This document shows, piece after piece, positions 1-6,032 of a stretch of 7,319 nucleotides of DNA. The DNA comes from Bryobacterales bacterium (GTDB taxonomy: Bacteria; Acidobacteriota; Terriglobia; Bryobacterales; Bryobacteraceae), in the NCBI GenBank assembly GCA_003487005.1, contig DNFG01000224.1, positions 1 to 7,319 on the forward strand. The letters run 5' to 3'. A model generated the notes under the pieces. That model worked only from the letters and a program-made list of their open reading frames with translations. It was not told where the DNA came from and searched no databases. Every line of letters starts with the position of its first letter. Within the stretch, counting starts at the first letter, position 1. A program made the position numbers and the translations under genes.

Positions 1-47
1 TCCGAAAGGACTTCAGGATGACGTTCTCCGCCTGAAGTCCTTTCGGA
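1..47. repeat. Perfect 17-bp inverted repeat, 13-nt loop, at window edge
   Basis: Positions 1-17 (tccgaaaggacttcagg) are the exact reverse complement of 31-47 (cctgaagtcctttcgga), separated by 13 nt. The whole structure lies in the 3' part of the cold-shock gene. In gene orientation the first arm encodes the conserved GPKGLQ segment and the second arm encodes the non-conserved LKSFR. The repeat reaches base 1, so it may be longer than what is visible. It could be a terminator-like mRNA hairpin or a fold-back (chimeric) end of an assembled sequence. Confidence 0.9.
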
Positions 48-211
48 CCGGTCTTCACTTCGAACTCGACTTCGGAGCCCTCTTCGAGGGTCCGGTAGCC
101 CGAAGCCTGAATCGCGCTGAAGTGAACGAATACATCTTCCCCCGTTTGCCGCTGAATGAAGCCGTAGCCCTTGGCGGCGTTAAACCACTTCACAACACCT
201 TTTTCTTTCAC
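1..211 (-). CDS. Cold-shock-domain protein (CspA family), 3' end outside window
   Basis: Small single-stranded nucleic-acid-binding protein of the bacterial CspA family, which acts in the cytoplasm as an RNA chaperone. Read from the minus strand, 70 codons are visible and begin [18 protein letters not shown]. The two RNA-binding motifs of the cold-shock fold are intact: RNP1-like KGYGFI at residues 15-20 and RNP2-like VFVHF at 27-31. The later family signature [10 protein letters not shown] lies at about 55-64. The start is GTG at 211-209: an in-frame TGA stands two codons upstream and AGGAG lies 8 nt before it. Family members usually end within a few residues of the ENV motif, at about 66-68 residues. 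Here the frame stays open (ILKSFR) to the window edge, and those extra codons fall in the second arm of a perfect inverted repeat. The true C-terminus is therefore uncertain. The family call is very secure; whether it is cold-inducible or constitutive cannot be told. Confidence 0.95.
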   Translation of the reverse strand, partial: MKEKGVVKWFNAAKGYGFIQRQTGEDVFVHFSAIQASGYRTLEEGSEVEFEVKTGPKGLQAENVILKSFR

Positions 212-219
212 TACTCAAT

Positions 220-224
220 CTCCT
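220..224 (-). promoter_or_regulatory. Ribosome binding site deciding the GTG start of the cold-shock gene
   Basis: On the minus strand AGGAG is followed by 8 nt and then GTG at 211. This spacing is near ideal. Together with the in-frame TGA just upstream of the GTG, it fixes the start of the cold-shock gene. Confidence 0.75.
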
Positions 225-242
225 GTTTAACACGGTTGTAAA

Positions 243-272
243 GGCATACTTCTGGCGCGACGCGGGGGACAA
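243..272 (-). promoter_or_regulatory. Weak candidate sigma-70-like promoter for the cold-shock gene
   Basis: Read on the minus strand, TTGTCC (272-267) and TATGCC (248-243) are separated by 18 bp and lie about 30 nt upstream of the GTG. Each hexamer matches the consensus only partly, so this is a guess from position and spacing. The rest of the 212-468 divergent region shows no convincing promoter for the opposite gene beyond an AT-rich patch (TATATT at 397-402) without a good -35. Confidence 0.2.
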
Positions 273-454
273 CCCTGTGAGAACAAATGAAGTCTTGCGA
301 AGATCACCGAAGGAGGGATTACAACCCGTTATTCCCGTCCCTTACAGTATGCCAGAAGCGGGTCAGACTGCCAAGAGTTTTCGCGCGACCCGACATTATA
401 TTTTAGTCAGGATTTCAAAAACCGGAGGGGATTCAGCGACACCCAAATGGGTGA

Positions 455-460
455 GAGGAG
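455..460 (+). promoter_or_regulatory. Ribosome binding site deciding the GTG start of the hydratase-family gene
   Basis: GAGGAG lies 8 nt before GTG 469, a standard spacing. The competing in-frame ATG at 490 has GGAG only 2 nt upstream, too close to serve well, and the earlier GTG at 451 has its nearest purine-rich run about 20 nt away. This supports the start at 469. Confidence 0.6.
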
Positions 461-468
461 CGGGCGGG

Positions 469-1260
469 GTGCCGTACACTGAAGGAGAGATGCCGTCATT
501 ACTGATACGTCACGAGGAGCGGGTGCTGCGCCTGACGCTGAACCGTCCTGAGCACAAAAACGCGCTGGATGAGGGTCTTTGCCGCGATTTGCTGGAGGTG
601 CTTGCGGATGCGGGCAAAGACCGCTCAGTGGGAGCCGTGCTGCTGGATGCGGAGGGCCCGGTCTTCTGCGCGGGCCTGGACCTGGGCAACGCACTGTTAC
701 CGGAGGCACTGGATGCCGAACTTATTCATGAAAAACTATTCACATTCGGGCTGCATTATCACAAGCCAATTGTCGCGGCGGTGGAGGGGCCATGCATGGG
801 GGCGGGTTTGGGGCTGCTGGCGAATGCCCATGTGGTGTTGGCGGCGCAGGGATCGCAATTTGGGTTGACGGAGATCCGGTACGGATCGTTTCCGTTCGTG
901 ACATTCCGGCCGCTGGCGCTGGCGATGGGGGAGAGGCGGACGGCGGAACTGGCCATGACGGGGCGGCTGTTTTCGGCGCCGCAGGCGCGAGAGTACGGAC
1001 TGATCCACGAAGTGTGTCCGGCATTCGAACTGGAGGACAGGGCGACGCACACGGCGCAGCATCTGGCGACGGTGGCGCAGGAGTCACTGCGGCGGGGGTT
1101 GGATTTTGTGCAGAAGTCGCGGGAGATGTCGTGGCAGACGGCGGGGATTTTGGCGGCGGAGATGATGACGAAGACCCACCGTTCGGGCGATTACGCGGAA
1201 GGGATCCGGGCAATGCGGGAGAGCCGGCCCGCGCACTGGCCATCGCTGGACCTCAAGTAG
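469..1260 (+). CDS. Enoyl-CoA hydratase/isomerase-family (crotonase) protein
   Basis: Crotonase-fold enzyme acting on acyl-CoA thioesters in the cytoplasm. From GTG 469 it is 263 residues, the normal length for the family. Visible motifs are NRPEHKNAL (25-33), the first oxyanion-hole segment FCAGLDL (66-72), the second segment GPCMGAG (107-113), and FGLTEIRYG (131-139). Aligned without gaps to the well-known rat mitochondrial enoyl-CoA hydratase motif, E135 matches catalytic Glu164. The position of catalytic Glu144 is Gly115. The usual GTIPGAGG is replaced by GSFPFVTF. CoA binding and oxyanion stabilisation should be kept, but ordinary syn-hydration normally needs both glutamates, so an isomerase, hydrolase or other crotonase activity is possible. 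The open frame extends upstream to 277, but that part has no family similarity. No beta-oxidation partner lies next to it. It converges on the DinB-like gene, overlapping it by 8 bp. Confidence 0.92.
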   Translation: MPYTEGEMPSLLIRHEERVLRLTLNRPEHKNALDEGLCRDLLEVLADAGKDRSVGAVLLDAEGPVFCAGLDLGNALLPEALDAELIHEKLFTFGLHYHKPIVAAVEGPCMGAGLGLLANAHVVLAAQGSQFGLTEIRYGSFPFVTFRPLALAMGERRTAELAMTGRLFSAPQAREYGLIHEVCPAFELEDRATHTAQHLATVAQESLRRGLDFVQKSREMSWQTAGILAAEMMTKTHRSGDYAEGIRAMRESRPAHWPSLDLK

Positions 1261-1747
1261 AAGCGGAGCGGAGCACCTTGATGGTGACGATCAACTGGCC
1301 GAGGTGGCGTTGGGTGTGTTCGGCGAGGTGGAGAAGCAATCCGCCGACGGTGGTGGGCAACTGGCGGCGTCCGACACCCCGGAATTCGGTGTAGGATGCG
1401 GGGTTTGTGGCGCGGACGAGGGATTCGGCGTCCTCGAGGGCCTGGTGGACGGCGGTGAGGAGGTCGGCAAGGGTGGCGGAGGGGTTCATTTCGTCGCGGA
1501 GTGCGGCGAGTTGGGCCTGGGTGAGTTGTTCGCCGCGGAGATAGGTGCAGAGGCGGTCGAGGCTGCCGGCGATGTGGCGGAGGTGGAACCCGGCAGGGGC
1601 GAGGCCGGCGGGAGAGGCCCAGAGGGCGGCGTGGTCGAGGCCGGCGGTCCAGTGGAGGATTTCGTCACGGACCTGCATGAAGGAGTAGCAGACGCCGGCG
1701 CGGAGGGGGTCGAGGTGGGGCAGTGAACCGCTGAGCCAAGGTTCCAT
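1253..1747 (-). CDS. DinB-fold (DinB_2-like) putative metal-binding protein
   Basis: A 164-residue four-helix-bundle protein of the DinB/YfiT-like superfamily. Members bind a divalent metal through three histidines; some are thiol-dependent transferases, while most have no known function. The helix-2 motif FHLRHIAGSLDRL (54-66) and the C-terminal motif LLLHLAEHTQRHLGQL (137-152) are clear. H58, H144 and H148 are the likely metal ligands, with H55 and H140 nearby. No signal peptide or membrane segment is seen, so it should be cytoplasmic. The start is ATG 1747, chosen because the N-terminal MEPWL... matches the usual beginning of acidobacterial members as I know them; no strong ribosome binding site precedes it. 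The gene runs against the hydratase-family gene with their 3' ends overlapping, and is divergent from the phosphatase operon. The family is secure; the reaction is unknown. Confidence 0.88.
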   Translation of the reverse strand: MEPWLSGSLPHLDPLRAGVCYSFMQVRDEILHWTAGLDHAALWASPAGLAPAGFHLRHIAGSLDRLCTYLRGEQLTQAQLAALRDEMNPSATLADLLTAVHQALEDAESLVRATNPASYTEFRGVGRRQLPTTVGGLLLHLAEHTQRHLGQLIVTIKVLRSAST

Positions 1748-1846
1748 GATTTCAGTCTGTGCGATACTTGAAGTGGAAGTCCAGTTCGTCTCCCCGCCTG
1801 AGAACTCCTGTCCCCCGATGGCCGTGCCGGCCCGTCATGACTTTGT

Positions 1847-1865
1847 CACGCGTCCGAAACGCGTG
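1847..1865. repeat. 7-bp perfect hairpin in the leader of the phosphatase gene
   Basis: CACGCGT (1847-1853) and ACGCGTG (1859-1865) are exact inverted copies around the 5-nt loop CCGAA, followed on the plus strand by TTTGTT. It lies in the 183-bp region between the divergent DinB-like and phosphatase genes. It could be an operator, a weak terminator or part of the leader RNA; nothing visible decides between these. Confidence 0.45.
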
Positions 1866-1897
1866 TTTGTTGCAGGTTCCCGACAATACAGATTGGA

Positions 1898-1909
1898 GGG
1901 CGAAAGCCC
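1898..1909 (+). other. Small GAAA-tetraloop hairpin upstream of the phosphatase start
   Basis: GGGC-GAAA-GCCC folds into a 4-bp stem with a GNRA-type loop just before the AAGGAG ribosome binding site (1913-1918). GNRA loops often take part in RNA tertiary contacts, so this could belong to a structured leader, but the element is short and I cannot match it to a known riboswitch. Confidence 0.3.
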
Positions 1910-1930
1910 CGAAAGGAGCGGCTGAACGAA

Positions 1931-2758
1931 ATGAGAACCGATCCGGCCCGAAATGAAAAGCGGTATCTGCTGGCGAGTGATTTCGACCAAACCCTGAGCT
2001 TTAACGACTCCGGGATCGTGTTATCCGATTTATTGGGTGTGACGAATTTCCACGAGAAGGTAGCGGGCGTCTCCGAGACGCGGCTGGTGCAACAGGGCGG
2101 CGAACTGGCCTATCTGCTGCTGCACGACCCGGATTACCGGCATGTGCGGCGGGAGCATTTGTGGGAGACGGGCAAGCAGATCCGGCTGAAGCGGAATCTG
2201 CCGGCGTTGACGAAGTTGCTGGCGAATCTGTCCGGATATCGCTTCAGTTTTTACGTGCTCTCGGCGGCGCCGGAGCAGGTGATTCAATCGGCGCTGGAGG
2301 GGATCGTCCCGGCGGACCACATCATCGGGACACGGTTCCGGTGGGATGAAGGGAGCGGGGCGATCACGGGGATCGAGCAGGTGACGGCGGGCTACGGGAA
2401 AGTGGCGGCGCTGGAGGAACTGCGGATGCAGTTACAGGTGTCGCCCGACCGGATTGTGTACGTGGGCGACGGATCGTCGGACGTTCATGTGATGCTGCAC
2501 GTACACCGGCGGGAGGGACTGACCATCGCGGTGTCGGAGTCACCATTCGTGACGCAGATCGCCAGGCGGACAATGTTGTCCGATGACGCGCTGTCGGTGG
2601 TGGTGCCGATTCTGGAGGAGGTGCTGGGGTGGGAGGCGGCGCAGGTCCGGGCTCAGTTCGAATCGCACGGCTTCACGCTGCAGGAATGGACGAAGGTCCG
2701 GACGGATTCGCTGACCATCGCGGGCAGCGGAGTGGCGGAACGGAGCGTGACGGTTTGA
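1931..2758 (+). CDS. HAD-superfamily phosphatase (HAD-IB, phosphoserine-phosphatase-like)
   Basis: A 275-residue Mg-dependent phosphomonoesterase of the haloacid dehalogenase superfamily, cytoplasmic, with no signal peptide. All four HAD motifs are present: motif I DFDQT with nucleophile D17 and acid/base D19; motif II S111 (VLSAAPE); motif III K157 (GYGK); motif IV GDGSSD (179-184) with D180 and D184 for the metal. The long helical insert between motifs I and II (about 25-100) is a C1-type cap, as in phosphoserine phosphatase and MtnX-like enzymes. About 40 residues after the core (235-275) are not recognisable. Start ATG 1931 is preceded by AAGGAG at a long 12-nt spacing; a second ATG at 1953 in an identical CGAAATGA context is out of frame. 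The stop overlaps the TTG start of the small membrane protein downstream. The substrate is unknown, since no neighbour belongs to serine or methionine-salvage metabolism. Confidence 0.9.
   Translation: MRTDPARNEKRYLLASDFDQTLSFNDSGIVLSDLLGVTNFHEKVAGVSETRLVQQGGELAYLLLHDPDYRHVRREHLWETGKQIRLKRNLPALTKLLANLSGYRFSFYVLSAAPEQVIQSALEGIVPADHIIGTRFRWDEGSGAITGIEQVTAGYGKVAALEELRMQLQVSPDRIVYVGDGSSDVHVMLHVHRREGLTIAVSESPFVTQIARRTMLSDDALSVVVPILEEVLGWEAAQVRAQFESHGFTLQEWTKVRTDSLTIAGSGVAERSVTV
2742..2745 (+). promoter_or_regulatory. Ribosome binding site for the TTG start of the small membrane protein
   Basis: GGAG inside the end of the phosphatase gene sits 9 nt before TTG 2755. The alternative GTG at 2764 has no purine-rich sequence at a useful distance. 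This favours the overlapping TTG start. Confidence 0.45.
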
Positions 2759-2979
2759 GCCGGGTGGCGCTGGATCTGATCGGGTGGGCGGCGACGGCGA
2801 TGTTCGCGGCGTCGTATTTTGTGAAGGATGCCGCGCTGCTGCGGCGGGTGCAGGCGGCGGCGGCGGTGGTTTGGATCGGCTATGGGGTGGCGATTGGCTC
2901 GGCGCCGCTGATCGGGTCGAATGTGCTGGTGGCAGGGCTGGCGCTGTACTCGTCGCGGCGGCAGGCGCGGGTTCGCTAA
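2755..2979 (+). CDS. Small membrane protein, about three transmembrane helices, function unknown
   Basis: A 74-residue hydrophobic protein read from TTG 2755 ([20 protein letters not shown]...). Three hydrophobic segments are visible: about 4-23, 33-52 and 53-66, with basic residues at loops and ends (K24, R30-R31, and a C-terminal SSRRQARVR). The pattern GW....F..SYF.KD...LRR.Q...A..W..YG...G..P.I..N resembles small integral membrane proteins of the YgjV or SWEET-like (half-transporter) size class; I recognise the style, not a certain family. TTG shares three bases with the phosphatase TGA stop (TTGA), which implies coupled translation and co-expression. If GTG 2764 is used instead, the protein is 71 residues. 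Membrane location is well supported; any function with the phosphatase is only suggested by the overlap. Confidence 0.72.
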   Translation: MSRVALDLIGWAATAMFAASYFVKDAALLRRVQAAAAVVWIGYGVAIGSAPLIGSNVLVAGLALYSSRRQARVR

Positions 2980-3032
2980 CCGGACGCGGCAGTGTGCTAC
3001 CTTGTCGAATAAATCGAGCAGGGAGGATTGCG

Positions 3033-3917
3033 ATGTCTTGTGCGGAAACAAGCCGGCGGCGGTTTCTGACCGGCGCCGCGGCGGCGATTGCGGCAGCGGC
3101 GATGCCGGCATCGGCGGCCCGGCGGAGCGCGACGGATCTGGTTCCACTGGGGCGCTCCGGGGTGAAGGTGACGCGATTGGCCTTCGGCACGGGGACGTTC
3201 GGCGGCCGGATTCAACGCGAGTTGGGGCAGGAACAGTTCACGCGGCTGGTCCGGTACGCGTATGAGCGGGGAATCCGCTTTTTCGAGACGGCGGATTCGT
3301 ACCGGGGCATGCCGCAGATGCTGGCAGCGGCGCTGAAAGGGATTCCGCGGGACTCGTACCAGTTGATGACGAAGATGCGCTGGCGGGACGAGGCGAATCC
3401 ACGAGCGACGATCGACCGGTTCCGCAAGGATCTGAATTCGGAGTATTTCGACGTGCTGCTGATGCATTGCGTGCGGACGCCGGCGTGGCGCGAAGAACTG
3501 GCGCACATCCAGGACGAGTTCAGCGAGGCGAAGCAGCGGAAGATTCTCAAGGCGCATGGGGCCTCATGCCATGGTTTGCTGCCATTGCGGGCGTTTCCGG
3601 ACAACCAGTGGCTGGATGTGGCGCTGTTGCGCGTGAATCATGACGGGACACGGATGGACACGATTCAGAGCGAGTCGAACGAAAAGGGAGACGTGCCGCG
3701 GGTGACGGAGACGATCCGGCGGGTCCATGGGCAGGGGACCGGTGTGATCGGAATGAAGTTGATCGGCGAGGGCCGCTTCACAAAACCGGAACAGCGGGAC
3801 GCGGCGCTGCGTTACGTCATGGGGTTGGGGACAGTGGACGCGGTCACGATCGGGTTCAAGTCGACGGCGGAGATTGACGAGGCAATCGGCCGGATCAACA
3901 CCCATCTGAACGCGTGA
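3033..3917 (+). CDS. Tat-exported aldo/keto reductase
   Basis: A 294-residue NAD(P)-dependent oxidoreductase of the aldo/keto reductase (TIM-barrel) superfamily, predicted to be exported folded. The N-terminus has a twin-arginine signal: SRRRFLTG at 7-14, an Ala-rich stretch to about 28, and a likely cleavage after ASA (26-28). The catalytic tetrad of the family (Asp-Tyr-Lys-His) appears as E85, Y90, K114 and H145 (FFETADSY, LMTKMRW, LLMHC), so the usual Asp is Glu. The C-terminal part keeps the cofactor-loop style GMKLIGEG (240-247) and TIGFKSTAEIDEAI (272-285). Start ATG 3033 follows GGGAGGA with a 5-nt spacer; a longer open frame upstream lies within the membrane-protein gene and is not used. 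It is 53 bp downstream of that gene and may be in the same transcript. Its 3' end overlaps the kinase gene by 23 bp. Substrate unknown; a sugar or carbonyl compound in the periplasm is plausible. Confidence 0.9.
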   Translation: MSCAETSRRRFLTGAAAAIAAAAMPASAARRSATDLVPLGRSGVKVTRLAFGTGTFGGRIQRELGQEQFTRLVRYAYERGIRFFETADSYRGMPQMLAAALKGIPRDSYQLMTKMRWRDEANPRATIDRFRKDLNSEYFDVLLMHCVRTPAWREELAHIQDEFSEAKQRKILKAHGASCHGLLPLRAFPDNQWLDVALLRVNHDGTRMDTIQSESNEKGDVPRVTETIRRVHGQGTGVIGMKLIGEGRFTKPEQRDAALRYVMGLGTVDAVTIGFKSTAEIDEAIGRINTHLNA

Positions 3918-5943
3918 GCGAGGCGGATGCGGAGCAGGCCCAGCGGGTGAGCGCCTGATTGAGCGCCTGAAGGTCGAGGGGTTTGGTGAGGTAGTCGTCC
4001 ATGCCGGCGGCGAGGCACTTCTCGCGGTCCCCGTCGAGGGCGGCGGCGGTCATGGCAACGACGGGCGTGCGGCGGGCTCCGTTCTCGCGCTTGCGGATGG
4101 TTTCGGTGAGTTGGTAGCCATCCATGCCGGGCAGGCCACAATCCATGAAGACAACGTCATAGAGATTGTGATCGAGAAGGGCGAGAGCCTCTTTGGCGTC
4201 GGGTGCGATTTCGACCTGGCAGCCGAGGCGGATGAGCATTCGCTGGGCGACATACTGGTTCACACGGTTGTCCTCGACGACGAGGACACGGCGCGGCTTG
4301 ACGGGAAGGCTGAAGTGGTCCGGATCAGGCAATGGCGCGACGCCTTCGGCGGAAGCGGGACGCAGCGGCAACCTGACGGCGAAGGTGGCGCCTTTGCCGG
4401 GTTCGGATTCGAAGGCGATGGAGCCGCCCATCCGTTCGGCGAGCGAACGGGTGATGGCCAGGCCGAGGCCCGTCCCCTGGAGTCCGGTGGCGAAGGAGTG
4501 TTCGCCCTGGACGAACTTCTGGAACAGGTGGCGGCGGAGTTCGTCGCTGATGCCGGGGCCGGTGTCGTTGACGGTGATGCACAAGTGCTCACCGGAGCGT
4601 CCGAAGCGGAGGGTGACGGAGCCTTGCTTGGTGAACTTGAGGGCATTACCGACGAGATTGAGGATGATCTGCCGGATGCGGGCGCCATCGCCGGTCCAGT
4701 GGGTGGCAAGGCCGGGTTCCCATTCAAGCCGCCAGCCGAGACCCTTCTGGCGGGCCTGGGGTTCCGAAAGGTGAGAGACCTGGGCGGCGATATCGTGGAG
4801 GTTGAAAGGCGCTTCGACGAGGCGGAACTGCCCGGACTCCATCTTCGCGGCATCGAGAATGTCGTTGAGCAGACGCAGGAGGGCTGAGGAGGACTGACGG
4901 ATGGTGCGGGCGTACTCGAGTTGTTCGTCGTTGAGACCGGAGTGTTCCAGGAGGGAGGCGAGCCCGAGGACGCCGTTCATGGGGGTCCGGATCTCGTGAC
5001 TCATGTTGGCGAGGAAGGTCTGCTTGGCTTCGGCAGCGGCCTGGGCGGCGACCTGGGCGCGGCGCCAGCGGAGGGTTTGCCAGACAGCGATGGCAAAAGC
5101 GAGAAGCAGCAGTGCGGCGAGCGCAAGGAGCATCCGGTTGTAGCGCTGCGTCGAGAGGTAATCGGCCAGCATCCGGGTCTCGGTGACGATGAGACCCCAG
5201 CGGAGCCAAATGGCGGCCATCTGGCCGTCGTCGAAGAGTTCGACGAGCGAGTCCTTCAAATCCGCGGCGGCCCGTTCGGCAGGACGGTTGCCACGGCGGG
5301 CGCCAATGCCGTAGTCGAGGCGCACTCCGGGCAGGGCGACGACCTGCATCATTCCGACATCACACCCCTGGTCGCTCAGCAGGATATGGTCGCCAGTCCC
5401 CTGGGCAACGAGCGCAGATTCGGCTTCGCCCCGGCAGACGCGGCCCAAGGCGTCGACAATGTTGGCAGCCTCCTCGGCGCGCGCATGCGACAGATAGCGT
5501 CGAGCGAGGGATTTGGCCAGCAAGCCCGGCATGCGCAGGACCTGACGGCCACGGAGATCCTCGACAGACCGGATACCACTCTCCTCGCGGGAGACGAGCC
5601 ACCAGCGGGTTCGCAGATAGGGACCGGTGATGGTGACGATACCGCGGCGTTCGGGGATGTCGGCCATTAAGGGCCATAAATCGACCTTTCCCGAGGCGAG
5701 CGCGCGGTCTGGCCCTTCTGGTGCGTGCACCCATTCGAGTTGAATGCCACGGCGGGCGGCGGCCTCGGAAAGGACTTCATGGACGGGACCCCGGATCTGG
5801 CCATCCGAGTCCACCAGTTGGACCGGGGGCGAGTGCTCATAGCCCATCCGGAATACGCGACTCGCAGAGGCGGGCATCGCCACCAGCAGGACAAGCAGGA
5901 CAACACTCCGGATCCCGGCATGGGGCGGGAAGTACATCTTCAC
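3895..5943 (-). CDS. Hybrid sensor histidine kinase with periplasmic solute-binding domain and receiver domain
   Basis: A 682-residue inner-membrane sensor kinase of BvgS-like layout. Order: signal peptide (1-28), periplasmic SBP_bac_3-type binding domain (about 29-255, with the family-like segment KVDLWPLMADIPERRG at 86-101), transmembrane helix (about 271-290), HisKA dimerisation domain with H-box SHEIRTP (phosphorylated H316), and HATPase domain with N-box N433, G1 DTGPG (460-464) and G2 GTGLGL (490-495). A receiver domain (about 551-665) has acidic pair E557/D558, phosphoacceptor D601 (FMDCGLPGMDG), T632 and K654. All key residues for autophosphorylation and relay are present. No HPt domain or DNA-binding regulator is encoded in the window, so the final output is elsewhere. 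The start is GTG 5943 or ATG 5937; neither has a strong ribosome binding site. The last residues contain QALN-QALT, from a 10-bp direct repeat (3949-3958 and 3961-3970). It is divergent from the sulfatase gene across 89 bp and convergent with the reductase gene. Ligand unknown. Confidence 0.95.
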   Translation of the reverse strand: MKMYFPPHAGIRSVVLLVLLVAMPASASRVFRMGYEHSPPVQLVDSDGQIRGPVHEVLSEAAARRGIQLEWVHAPEGPDRALASGKVDLWPLMADIPERRGIVTITGPYLRTRWWLVSREESGIRSVEDLRGRQVLRMPGLLAKSLARRYLSHARAEEAANIVDALGRVCRGEAESALVAQGTGDHILLSDQGCDVGMMQVVALPGVRLDYGIGARRGNRPAERAAADLKDSLVELFDDGQMAAIWLRWGLIVTETRMLADYLSTQRYNRMLLALAALLLLAFAIAVWQTLRWRRAQVAAQAAAEAKQTFLANMSHEIRTPMNGVLGLASLLEHSGLNDEQLEYARTIRQSSSALLRLLNDILDAAKMESGQFRLVEAPFNLHDIAAQVSHLSEPQARQKGLGWRLEWEPGLATHWTGDGARIRQIILNLVGNALKFTKQGSVTLRFGRSGEHLCITVNDTGPGISDELRRHLFQKFVQGEHSFATGLQGTGLGLAITRSLAERMGGSIAFESEPGKGATFAVRLPLRPASAEGVAPLPDPDHFSLPVKPRRVLVVEDNRVNQYVAQRMLIRLGCQVEIAPDAKEALALLDHNLYDVVFMDCGLPGMDGYQLTETIRKRENGARRTPVVAMTAAALDGDREKCLAAGMDDYLTKPLDLQALNQALTRWACSASASLTRSDGC

Positions 5944-6032
5944 TTGTTCTTTCGGCAGACTCCGGGCAAAACTTGAGGCGGCCAGCTGGATTCACCGCAA
6001 TATACTGATACAGAAAGGAAAACCGAGTATTG
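5944..6032. promoter_or_regulatory. Divergent promoter region between the kinase and sulfatase genes
   Basis: These 89 bp must hold the start signals for both genes. On the plus strand TATACT (6001-6006) matches the -10 consensus at five of six bases; the only TTGA-like -35 (TTGAGG, 5973-5978) lies 22 bp upstream, too far for a standard sigma-70 promoter. The 8-bp palindrome CCAGCTGG (5982-5989) lies between them and could be a regulator half-site. On the minus strand TATATT (6004-5999) overlaps the same AT-rich spot. The sulfatase ribosome binding site AAGGAA is at 6015-6020, 12 nt before the ATG. Confidence 0.4.

Noticed and set aside
277..468. Upstream extension of the hydratase-family frame (64 extra codons)
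   Set aside because: No similarity to the crotonase family, which starts near the MPSLLIRHEERVLRL segment. The GTG at 469 has a good ribosome binding site and gives a family-typical length.
1304..1726. Plus-strand 140-codon frame opposite the DinB-like gene
   Set aside because: Gly/Glu/Val repeat-like composition antisense to a gene with clear DinB histidine motifs.
1759..1956. Plus-strand 65-codon frame in the divergent leader
   Set aside because: Arg/Pro-rich, no ribosome binding site seen, overlaps the phosphatase start out of frame, and contains the hairpin elements. A leader peptide cannot be excluded but nothing supports it.
2784..3032. N-terminal extension of the reductase frame
   Set aside because: It overlaps the membrane-protein gene in another frame and is Gly-rich without similarity. 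The ATG at 3033 has a strong ribosome binding site and begins a Tat signal.
2540..3190. Minus-strand 216-codon Pro/Ala/Arg-rich frame across the membrane protein and reductase start
   Set aside because: Antisense to three well-supported coding regions and of shadow-like composition.
4111..4887. Long plus-strand open frame (258 codons) opposite the kinase core
   Set aside because: It lies fully antisense to the HisKA/HATPase/receiver coding region, has a low-complexity Gly/Ala/Glu/Asp composition and no recognisable family. It is explained by the GC-rich codon use of the kinase gene.
4921..5670. Long plus-strand open frame (249 codons) opposite the kinase sensor domain
   Set aside because: Antisense to a clear coding region with conserved domains; no family features and no ribosome binding site of note.
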